In this document: positions 7,995 to 16,327 of the stretch, piece by piece
Position numbering within the stretch: the stretch's first letter is position 1
Layout of the letters: the number at the start of each line of letters is the position of its first letter
Assembly (NCBI GenBank): GCA_011033025.1
Contig: WFMF01000128.1
Coordinates: 124,001-188,000, forward strand
Source: Beroe forskalii
Taxonomy: Eukaryota; Ctenophora; Nuda; Beroida; Beroidae
Length of the DNA stretch: 64,000 bases
Direction: 5' to 3'
Notes under the pieces: model-generated
What the model was told of the DNA's origin: nothing
Database searches by the model: none
Seen by the model: only the letters and a program-made list of their open reading frames with translations
Translations under genes and position numbers: made by a program

Positions 7995-10846
7995 ATGGAA
8001 CAGCAAGACGTGTTCTACAAGAAGTCAGACTACATCGAGACAGCAAACAATAACAAGGTCTCCAGACAGTCAGTGCTGTGCGGCAGTCAGAACATCGTAC
8101 TAGGAGGTAATACTTATAGGGGCGGGAAATGGGGGGGGGAGTTATCAGTCAGAACATCGTACTAGGAGGTAATAACTTCCCACTCTCCCAACCCCTATTA
8201 AATTGCAGGGAGGGGGGGGGGAGAGAATGGGGAGTTATCAGTCAGAACATTGTCCTGGGAGGTAATGGAGGGGGCATTTTCTTTGGGGAATTTTCCCTTT
8301 AACCCAACTGAAAACTTCTCCATTCCCCGGAAAATGGGTGTTTTCAGGTGTGGGAGTCAGAACATCGTGCTGGGAGGTAATAGGGGGGGGGATGGGGGAA
8401 ATGGGGAGTTTTTTGTTGGGGAATTTGCCCTTTAACACGACTGAAAACTTCCAAATTCTCCGGAAAATGGGGATTTGGGAGTCCCCATTCTCTGGAGAAT
8501 GGGAAGTTTTCAGTTGGGTAAAAGGGAAAATTCCTCAAAGAAAAAGTCCCCATGTTAACTATCTATTTGTTCTGATGACTCCACCGAAGAAAGCCGAATA
8601 ACAATCAGATGGCCTATAAGTTGATAGAGCTGAAATAATAGAAATTTAAAAAAGACCTCGAATTCGCCCTAACAGGAAACAATTATTTTCCTTCAGGTAA
8701 GACTATAATTCAGAACGAGTGCATCATACGAGGTGATCTTGCGAATGTCAGATTCGGACGACAGTGCATCATAGGTGAGTATTTCCGCATATCTGAGCAG
8801 ATCGGTCAAAAAGGAGCCCTCGATAACTTAAGATACTAACTCTACACAACAGAAAGTAACTTTTGTGTAGAGTTGCGTGCGCAATTGTTGTTATATGAAG
8901 TTATTGAGTACTCTGTAAACATCGCATCGCGGTGACGTGCCAAAAATAGCAAATTTTACTTGACTTTTTGATAAATTCTGGTTGGTATAATCTGAATTTC
9001 GGTTCTTATCAGTACCAACAAGTTGTTTATTGTACATTGTATTTGTACAATGTACAATATAATGAAGTAATGACCGTAACAGCACCCATCCTGATCCCAG
9101 GAGCTAAGTCCGTGATCCGACCACCGTTTAAGAAGTTCACGAAAGGAGTCGCCTTCTTCCCCTTCCAAATGGGGGATAACGTGATGATTGGTGAGAGTAG
9201 CGTGATAAATGCAGCGAGTATAGGAAGCTACGTTAATATAGGTTTGTTGACAGTTTGCGTTGACGCATTTCGAACTTCTGTGCCTTGCTAGAGAAAAATG
9301 GGCGGTTTTTCAATCATTTCGCCTTCCCGTTCGCATGCTTCTCAAAATGTAAGAAGTTTCGAATAAGTTTTTGTTATTTCTTACGTATCTCATTTGATAC
9401 CATCTTTCTGATGTGAACCTCCTTCCTCTTGTGCAGGTAAGAACGTAGTGATTGGTTGTCGGAGTGCTTTCCACCGCCCCCCCCCCAGACAACCTCCCCC
9501 CAGACAACCTCCCCCAGACAACCTCCCCCCAGACAACCTCCCCCCAGACAACCTCCCCAGACAACCTTCCCCCAGACAACCTCCCCCAGACAACCTCCCC
9601 AGACAACCTTCCCCCAAGACAACCTCCCCCAGACAACCTCCCCCAGACAACCTCCCCAGACAACCTCCCCCAGACAACCTCCCCAGACAACCTCCCCCAG
9701 ACAACCTTCCCCCAATAACCCCCAGACAACCCCCCCAGACAACCTCCCCCAGACAACCTCCCCCAGACAACCTCCCCCCCAGACAACCTCCCCAGACAAC
9801 CTTCCCCAGACAACCTCCCCCAGAAACCCCCCCAAGACAACCTCCCCCCCAGACAACCTCCCCCTAACAACCTCCCCCACAACCTCCCCAGACAACCTTC
9901 CCCAGACAACCTCCCCCCAGACAACCTTCCCCCAGACAACCCCAGACAACCTCCCCCAGACAACCTCCCCAGACAACCTTCCCCAGACAACCTCCCCCCC
10001 AGACAACCTTCCCCCCCCAACCCCCAGACAACCTCCCCCCAGACAACCTCCCCAGACACCCCCTAACGTCCCCTTGTGCAGGTAAGAACGTAGTGATTGG
10101 TAGGCGGAGTGTTATTAAGGAGTGCTCCGCCATTGCTGACGACTCTTTCCTCCCTCCAGAAACCGTAGTGCCTCCCTTCACCATGTGGGCAGGTTAGCAT
10201 CCTGTGGGTAAACTCGCATATGTGTGCAGACCGCTCGATTGGCAGAGGCCTCGATAAATACGCGCGGATTTCCTCTGCGCGCTTCAACTTTCTATATAAA
10301 TACCGTCAAACGCACACAATTTCGCGCGTCTTTATCGAGGCCTTTTTCAATCAATCGGTCTGCACAAATATGGGTATTAGTTTACCCACAGGTTCATTTG
10401 ACATTTGCCAATCAGCGCTCGAGTTGACTGCAAACTCGTTTGTTGATTGGTCAATGCCTTGACGATTTTGCGACCCTATGGGTAAGCTGATATGCCGCTG
10501 AGTATAGTCATTAACCCGAATGTGTGTGCAACTGGGCACATGGATCGAAAGAATATGCAATACTGTAATTTGCTTTTCATTGAAAGAGGTATCAAAAATA
10601 CCTTTATCTGTTGCATAAAATTAAAATGGCTCAATGAAGGAGTAACCACTAACCGTGAAAATAAATATGATTAAGATTCGAATCAACTTGATATATTCAT
10701 TTCTGTGTAAAATAATCGCTGCGAACTTTGACTGATTTTCATCAGGGAACCCGGCAAAGATAGTGGCAGAACTGCCAGAATCCACACAGGACATTATGGT
10801 TGACTTGACGAGGAGCTACTTTGACCACTTCATCGGAAAACCTTGA
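7995..10846 (+). CDS. DCTN5: Dynactin subunit 5 (p25), five exons
   Basis: Exons 7995-8106, 8697-8774, 9101-9241, 10082-10192 and 10746-10846 (stop TGA at 10844) join in frame; every junction is phase 1 after a G, with GT and AG at each intron end. The product, about 180 residues, is a left-handed beta-helix hexapeptide-repeat protein. Segments such as [47 protein letters not shown] and [10 protein letters not shown] match DCTN5, a pointed-end subunit of dynactin that links the dynein motor to cargo. Length matches the family (human 182). A second acceptor copy at 9437 would also splice in phase but reads into a minisatellite. The exon at 10082 is preferred because it continues the conserved [10 protein letters not shown] sequence. 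Confidence 0.95.
8086..8381 (+). repeat. Exon 1 end and 5' splice donor of DCTN5 present four times
   Basis: The 27-base stretch coding SQNIVLGG and containing the donor AG|GTAAT occurs at about 8086-8112 (the real exon end), 8146-8173, 8239-8266 and 8355-8381. Copy 4 is preceded by TTTTCAG and also keeps the codons for CG before SQN. G-rich and AACTTCCCCATTC-like sequence fills the gaps, giving imperfect units of about 90-120 bases. The copies differ only at third codon positions. Reading through from exon 1 does not keep frame into copy 2, so use of the later donors would truncate the protein. Confidence 0.85.
9422..10113 (+). repeat. C-rich minisatellite in DCTN5 intron 3 with duplicated exon 4 start at both ends
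   Basis: From about 9470 to 10065, some forty imperfect copies of a 13-17-base unit, CCCCCAGACAACCT. The array is bracketed by two copies of TTGTGCAGGTAAGAACGTAG followed by TGATTGG, one at about 9430-9456 and one at about 10074-10101; the second is the true exon 4 start. Each unit contains a pyrimidine tract plus CAG, so the array is a string of 3'-splice-site look-alikes. Proline-rich or glycine-rich reading frames across it are by-products of the repeat. Confidence 0.9.
10201..10392. mobile_element. MITE in DCTN5 intron 4
   Basis: A 192-bp element with long terminal inverted repeats of about 65 bases. CCTGTGGGTAAACT at the left matches the reverse complement of AGTTTACCCACAGG at the right, and the inner parts (TGTGCAGACCG, GAGGCCTCGATAAA, ACGCGCG) also pair. 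No coding capacity. Target-site duplication not clear. Confidence 0.85.
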
Positions 10847-10962
10847 CCGCCGTCTGTTAACCTTAACTGGAAAATCACCGATAATCTGGAACTGATACAT
10901 CGGTAAACCTTGATTCTCACTGGACCATTGAGAGTCCAACGGAAAACCTTGAGTCTTTACTG
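10834..10962 (+). repeat. Stop-codon region of DCTN5 repeated about three times
   Basis: The end of exon 5, CATCGGAAAACCTTGA, recurs as CATCGGTAAACCTTGATTC (about 10899) and ACGGAAAACCTTGAGTC (about 10938), the last two each followed by a CACTGG or TACTGG. Units are 40-55 bases with strong drift between. Confidence 0.6.
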
Positions 10963-11270
10963 GGTGCGCTGTGGATTTGGAATCTCTTCAGCGCACATCT
11001 TCAAGTCATCAATATGTTAATCAATAATCATTGACTGGTTAATCATGAACGCTGTGATGATTGATCTATCTATCTGTGGTGCGTTGACGAATCGCTTGGG
11101 TACTTGTGAATCACAAGTTGTGATGTGCTATGTGCATCCTGGGTTGTTGTATTGTTGTTGTTTTAGATAGTTGTTTTAATTTAGTTGCAATGCATGATTT
11201 GACGTTGGAGTGTAAAATATGTAAATTTCTGGAGCATTTATGAATTGTCGAATTGATTTAAATTTAACGC
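10963..11270. other. Intergenic, probable DCTN5 3' UTR
   Basis: About 300 bases without recognisable gene or repeat, following the DCTN5 stop region. Confidence 0.4.
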
Positions 11271-11470
11271 CGGTATCACGATCTTATGAGCCACGGCGGA
11301 TTATCCCGCGCCGGGGTACATTTTTGAGCGGCGTGACAGCGCACAAATTAGTATCAGTAGTCAGAATAAGCAATCAGTAAAGCACATGTGTCCGCTGTAG
11401 CGCGCCGCTTAAAAGTACCCACGCGCGGCGTAATACGCCGCGCCTCAGCTGGTGGAGATCACGGTAATTT
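11270..11470. mobile_element. Diverged GC-rich MITE
   Basis: The left arm (GATCTTATGAGCC, GGCGGATTATCCCGCGCC, GGGGTAC, TTTTGAGCGGCG) pairs imperfectly with the reverse complement of the right arm (CGCCGCTTAAAAGTACCC, CGCGGCGTAATACGCCGCGCC, TCAGCTGGTGGAGATC). Total about 200 bases, GC-rich arms around an AT-rich centre, no ORF. Confidence 0.7.
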
Positions 11471-11558
11471 TCGCCATTATTCATTCTATTATTATCATTT
11501 CATTTTCAGATTTTTCAAATGTTAAATTTTGATTGTTTATATGTAACAATAACGAATT

Positions 11559-11606
11559 AGGAATCATTCACATATTACGTAATCAATTTTTGGCCGATTT
11601 CAACTC
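11559..11606 (+). mobile_element. One-ended copy of the 5452-5568 MITE family
   Basis: AATCATTCACATATTACGTA followed by ATCAATTTTTGGCCGATTTCAAC matches the left half of the MITE at 5452. The right end is absent. Confidence 0.65.
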
Positions 11607-11639
11607 ATTTGATCCTCAGATCCTGCTTTCCTAAGCCCG

Positions 11640-11930
11640 CATAGTTGCCCTAACCAGGGCCCTGGTTACGCGCACGGAGTGCGCGGCAAGCGCTAAACAC
11701 TCCCTGGTTAGGGGAACCCCCATATGGCATAGGTGTGTGCGCCGCGGCGCTTTCGGGGCGAGGGGCGCGCCGCGAGACGATTACAGGGTATACGTGCTAG
11801 CACGAATATCCTTGTTTGCGTTGTGCGGCGCGCTTCCTCGAAGGTGTGGCGCGCGCGCGTACACTGTACACACACTATGCGGGCTAAGGAACTTCGACGG
11901 GCGCATGCACCGCCGAAGTCTGAACAAGGC
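11640..11930. other. GC-rich block with inverted repeat
   Basis: CCCTAACCAGGG (11648-11659) pairs with CCCTGGTTAGGG (11702-11713), giving a hairpin-capable segment of about 65 bases. Very GC-rich sequence with GCGCGC runs follows. Short frames here are compositional; no gene recognised. Confidence 0.5.
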
Positions 11931-12430
11931 GTGCGCAAAGCCTTACAAGGCGATGCGAACAGCATAAAGGCGTGCTGTATACCCTTAAAGGTGCGCTCAG
12001 CCTAAAGGGCGTGCGCAGCCTTAAAACATAAAGGTGTGCGCAGCAGGAATGTGTGCGCAACCTTGCCGAAGGCGTGCGCGCAGCCTTGAAAGGTGTGCAG
12101 CCTTACAAATTGTGCGCAGCCTTAAAAGGTGTGTGCGCAGCCTTAAAAGTGTGCGCGGCCTTAAAGGTGCACAGCCAAAGGTGTGCGCGCAGCCTTAAAG
12201 GTGTGCGCAGCAGAAGGTGTGCGCAGCCTTAGAAAGGTGTGCGGGCAGCCTTAAAGGGTTGGCGCACAGCCTTAGAAGGCACGCGGCAGAAGGTGCAAGC
12301 AGCCTTCAAAGGCATGCGCGCAACCTTAGAAGGCGTGCGCGCAGCCTTAAAGAGCATGCGCGCAGCCCAAAAGGTGTGCGCACGCCTTAGAAGGTGTGCG
12401 GGCAGCCTTAAAGGGTTGGCGCACTTTACA
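11930..12430. repeat. GC-rich minisatellite, unit like GGTGTGCGCAGCCTTAAA
   Basis: About twenty-five imperfect direct copies of an 18-24-base unit centred on GTGCGCGCAGCCTTAAAAGG, becoming more regular after about 12000. The right edge abuts the truncated RFC1 fragment, where the rest of that gene should lie. Confidence 0.85.
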
Positions 12431-12575
12431 CATCCTATTTCTTCCCAAACCACGTCCATTAACAAACCTTACAATGCTTTTTGTAAAATAAATAAAAGCC
12501 AGTGGGGGAGAAAAATGAGAATAAAAAGTCAAATAAACAGAATGATAAAAGGAATTAAAGAGAAACTACTTTTAC

Positions 12576-13238
12576 CTTTGGTTTTACTGTCCAGTTGTTG
12601 CAGGGTTTCTATGAAAGATGAATCTTCAAACATCTCATCATCTGAAAACCCATCATCTTTACTGGCTGATCGTTGCTTCTCAACTTTCTTTGACACTGGC
12701 TTATGGTCCTTCTTTACTGCAGATGAACCAAAGAAATCAACCAGAGCAGCTGTCACCTTCTCTTTATCCTTGTTGATGAAGTAAGAGGCTTTGTGCCTTG
12801 TTTGAATCAACTCTCTGCTTCCTTGAATTGATAGAATGAATGCTATTAGAGGATAAAATTTGAAATTATGATCTTTATAGTTGAACATCATGCATATAAT
12901 ATAATGGAACAAAGACGGATGACTAATTGGCTTACTTAACAACAGGAATTTCTTCAATTTCATCATCTTCAGAATCAGATATTACCAGACGTTTCTTCCT
13001 TGCAGGTTTCTCCTGAAATAGTTTTGCCCATAGTAGTATGGGTACCTCTCAAATTCAACAATGGGCACCTTTGAAATTCAATTGTTGAGAGACATGAGTA
13101 TATGACAGTCATAAGATTCTTTAAATAAGTGTGAATCAGTAGATACTTAGCTATAATAAAATAATAGGTACCCACATTAGATTTACTGGCTGGTTTCTGT
13201 TCAGGTGTCTTCTTCCCAAAAAATGATCTGATATCCAT
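12576..13238 (-). pseudogene. RFC1: RFC1 5' fragment: first three coding exons only
   Basis: On the minus strand, exon 1 (13238-13176) starts MDIRSFFGKKTPEQKP, exon 2 (13012-12936) is basic then acidic (KKRLVISDSEDDEIEE), and exon 3 (12817-12576) contains ALVDFFGSSAVKK followed by a Ser/Asp-rich segment. Exons join in frame with GT donors and AG acceptors (the exon 3 acceptor choice is tentative), and exon 3 ends at a GTAAAAG donor. RFC1 is the large subunit of the PCNA clamp loader; its N-terminus starts MDIRxFFG and has the same basic/acidic pattern. BRCT, AAA+ and C-terminal domains are absent: lower coordinates hold a minisatellite, then DCTN5 on the other strand. It is either a truncated duplicate or a misjoined real gene start. 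The exons show no stop, so the break is recent. Confidence 0.72.
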
Positions 13239-14105
13239 TTCTTTAAGTTAATTTCAAAGTATTTTATTTTGGTCTAAATAGTTCGAAGCATAAACACACC
13301 ATGCCTAAGGTTAAGAATAATAATATAATATAACAATTTTACTATAAAGTTACACGATTCATTCTATAAAATTAGCTAAAAAACTTCATCCTTCGTTTCC
13401 ACACCTTATATCCAAGGTGTCCAAAAATAGAATAAAAATTGGCAATCAAAATACTTCACTATTATTACATACCTTCCCAATAAAACAAATAGTTTAATAA
13501 AACAAATAGTTTATATTTAGTAGCACATTATACCATACTTTGAACACAAATTCCATATATCTTCTTCGGAAAATCATGACTTAGATTAGTTTATACCCCC
13601 AATCTAAAGTCAGAATTATAGAAATATAAATCAAGATGAAAAAATATGAGTAAAATTAATAGAGCCTGCTTAAAATAAAATGAAGTAGGTATGATAAGTA
13701 AATACAGTTTCAAAATAAAGTTTCAAAATTGATTTTGAAAACATAAAATTAAACACTATTTAGTTGCAGTAACTTTCCATAACATTGTTCAAGACTTAAT
13801 CAGCCATCACAGTGGAATAATACAAGGAGTATGGAAGTGGCATTCCCAGCCATTTGTGCCTTCAGAGCAGTGTATAACCAAAAGTCAAATTTGAAATTAG
13901 AATTAATTCGTTTAAAAATTCGAAATAAAATCTGGCTATTTTACACCAGAATAATTATACATCATCTCAACTTGTAAGTTTTGATAAAGGAGCAATTACC
14001 AAAGTCCAAACTGTACCAATTAGTGAACAAAAAGGTGTGAACAATTCAATCGAGTCGAATGTTGGTGTAGCAGACTTCGAAGACACTTCCTGGCCTGTGA
14101 ACAAA
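13239..14105. other. AT-rich intergenic sequence upstream of the RFC1 fragment
   Basis: Low-complexity AT-rich DNA with no supported ORF, RNA gene or repeat. If the RFC1 start is real, its promoter would be at the left end of this stretch. Confidence 0.5.
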
Positions 14106-14139
14106 ACAAAATTATCCAATTTATTCTTACCAGAGCCCT

Positions 14140-14200
14140 CTTTTGCGCGCGCGGCGCGCGCCGTCGTTTCAATTTCACTCGCCGATCGGCCGATCGGCGT
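14140..14200. repeat. Short GC palindromes
   Basis: A GCGCGCGCGGCGCGCGC tract around 14145-14161 and a perfect 20-base palindrome CGCCGATCGGCCGATCGGCG at 14180-14199, in otherwise AT-rich DNA. Confidence 0.7.
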
Positions 14201-14315
14201 TAGCACCTGGTTAGGTGAATTATCTAATGTCAGTGTCAGTTTGAGAATCAGTTGTCCTAGATCGCGTTGTTGGACCTATTTTTCGCGCCCAAGCCCGCGT
14301 GTTCAGAGAACACGC

Positions 14316-14630
14316 AAAATAAGGTATCTCTCCCATATAAACGGCTCTGAGTGACGTCACAGATCTAAACGTCAATTTTTCTGTATCCTAAACCTAACCA
14401 TAGCCCTAACCAAAACCCTAACCTTAATCCTAACCCTAACCCCTAACAAATCCCAACCCTAATCCTGACCCTAACCGTAGTCCTTAAAGCGCTAGGTGCG
14501 CTTAATTATATTTTTCTGAGTGACGTCATTGTCATAGATAATGAAGGCTCCCGTTTATATGGGAGACGTACCCAAAATAGGGTGTCTCTCCGCCCATATA
14601 AACGGCTCTGAGTGACGCGGACATCACACC
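14316..14630. mobile_element. Inverted-repeat element with TCTCCCATATAAACGG ends around telomere-like repeats
   Basis: Left arm AAAATAAGGTATCTCTCCCA followed by TATAAACGGCTCTGAGTGACGTCAC at about 14316; an inverted right arm (TGAGTGACGTCATTG ... CCGTTTATATGGGAGACGTACCCAAAAT) ends near 14577. A third, direct copy of the left arm follows immediately (14573-14620, with TCTCCGCCCATATAAACGG). The centre, 14385-14483, is a degenerate CCCTAA array. Confidence 0.75.
14385..14483. repeat. Interstitial degenerate telomere-type (CCCTAA)n
   Basis: About a dozen CCCTAA-like hexamers (CCCTAACC, ACCCTAACCCC and variants), the complement of the metazoan TTAGGG telomere repeat, inside the inverted-repeat element. 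Confidence 0.8.
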
Positions 14631-15530
14631 CAGCGAAACGTTTCGGATTTTTTTCGGGGTAGCAGCATGAATATAAGAAATTTGTTCGCCGCCGACGTAC
14701 ATGGCTTCATTAGCGCGGCGTAATATCCTGTAATATGATATATAGCAAGGGAGCCGCGCATTTTGAATTTCATTGATTGCAGTTCATTAACTTTTTGCTG
14801 ATCATTGAACTGACGTTCAGTTATCGCGTTGGAAGAGTTAACCATCAATTGACCAATGAGAGCTGGTTATTTCAAAATTTTTGTGACGTTGCGTTGCAGC
14901 TCCTCCTTCATGAGTCTTTGTCTCGAAGTCAAGCTTTATGATTGTTTCGACCCCTATATATCAATGACTGAGAGCGAAAATTATGCGTACGCGTTTTAAT
15001 TGCTTGTAGTTGTACCTTGATGTATTTGCGAGACGATTAACTTTTTATAATTAATGATAATTATTAACAACCCTTTCATTCAGTATTCACACCCAGCCCT
15101 CCTCAATCGCCGCATAATTTATATTTTTCTAACACTTTTGTAAGTATTACTATTATTTTCTTGTAGTTGTACCTAATCGTAATCGTATAAACTATAACGT
15201 TTTGCATGATCCGGCCCATTATTCATCTTGCTATTTGGGCAATTTTACAATTCACACAGGAATCTGGATTATTCAAATGAGCAAATGGTCACCTGCCTTA
15301 TTTAAGTATTTATAAGTCAGCACAGATTTCACCTGGCAATATTCTACTGATGCATTGCCTTTGGATCAGTATTTGTTCTTTTTACTTTTAGCCTTTTTAG
15401 GACTTTAGGATATTGAGAAGTTACTTGTGCTCAAAATTAGCTCATATTCTTGCAAAATATTTATAAATTTATGTCTTTCGCATGTCATTGTCAGTAAAAT
15501 CTTTGGTAAAAGGGTCACAAGAGCTGCGTT
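14631..15530. other. Intergenic, no gene seen
   Basis: About 900 bases of AT-rich sequence. No ORF with a recognisable product, no RNA gene and no tandem repeat. Confidence 0.5.
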
Positions 15531-15535
15531 GTGAA

Positions 15536-15735
15536 TTTTGTTCAATGGAGCAATGGATCCATTGGACCCATCATGTTCAATGGACGCCCATTGGAAGATA
15601 TTGGACATCCAATGCTCCAATGAGCCAATGGACATCCATTTCAGAACATGATGTCTATAGATAAAATTGCACAATGGTGTTTAATGGATCCATTTTTGAA
15701 TTTTGATGTTCAATGGACATCAGTAAAAGAAATAG
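15536..15735. repeat. Cluster of CCATTGG/CCAATGG motifs in both orientations
   Basis: At least ten instances of CAATGG/CCATTG or close variants (for example TTCAATGGAG, ATCCATTGGACCC, TCCAATGAGCCAATGG) within 200 bases, arranged as interleaved inverted repeats. It looks like a small palindromic minisatellite. Confidence 0.55.
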
Positions 15736-16327
15736 TCAGTAAAAGAAATAGTTTATTTTACATCAACAATCAATTTATATGTCCAATATATTAGGTTAGA
15801 ATATATACATGGAGTAGTTTCGGCTATTTGAAACGCAGAGATTTAGTATTTGCCATGTAAATGCTCGAGAATGGACAGCTATTTTGATAACTTAACAATA
15901 CAATTGAGAAAAGAGGTAAGTCAAGGTGGTTAAGAAGTATAGGCATTTCCTTATGTGCTGATGAAGGGAAGGAGTACTGGCGTTTGTTCCTCACCGCGGG
16001 ACACATCATGCCTGGCAATAGTCAAAATGCGTGTCAATTGAGCTGAAGACCACGGAAAGTACCTTCATGTGGTGGATTGGTTCCATCGAGCCTAGTATTT
16101 ATGTAATAGGCAACTAGCATAAATATAAATGCTAGCAGGTGTGATATGTGTTGTGGCTGAGCCCATGTTATCACCCACATCTAAAACTTTGATCTCAATT
16201 ACCTGCTACCTATAGAACCTTGAACCTTTGCAGCAAGAGTAAAGACATCAGCATGTGCGTATGGTAAGTCTGTAAAATCGGCATATATAATCATGGATAG
16301 GCCCTGGCACGTAAAGAAGAAAAATTC
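15736..16327. other. Probable LINE 3' UTR and flank
   Basis: Non-coding sequence between the CCATTGG cluster and the ORF2 stop. The minus-strand LINE must end here, but I cannot see a poly(A), a simple-repeat tail or a target-site duplication that fixes the end. Confidence 0.4.

Noticed and set aside
8348-8376. Copy 4 of the DCTN5 boundary as a cassette exon
   Set aside because: With the TTTTCAG acceptor it is 29 bases long and would shift the frame.
9470-10065. Possible CRISPR-like array
   Set aside because: Units are 13-17 bases with no unique spacers, in an intron of an animal gene.
9310-10085. Long Pro-rich (+) and Gly/Trp-rich (-) frames
   Set aside because: They run through the C-rich minisatellite, whose unit length leaves all frames open; no start or splice context fits.
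12239-12784. 181-residue plus-strand frame
   Set aside because: It combines the minisatellite with the antisense of RFC1 exon 3.
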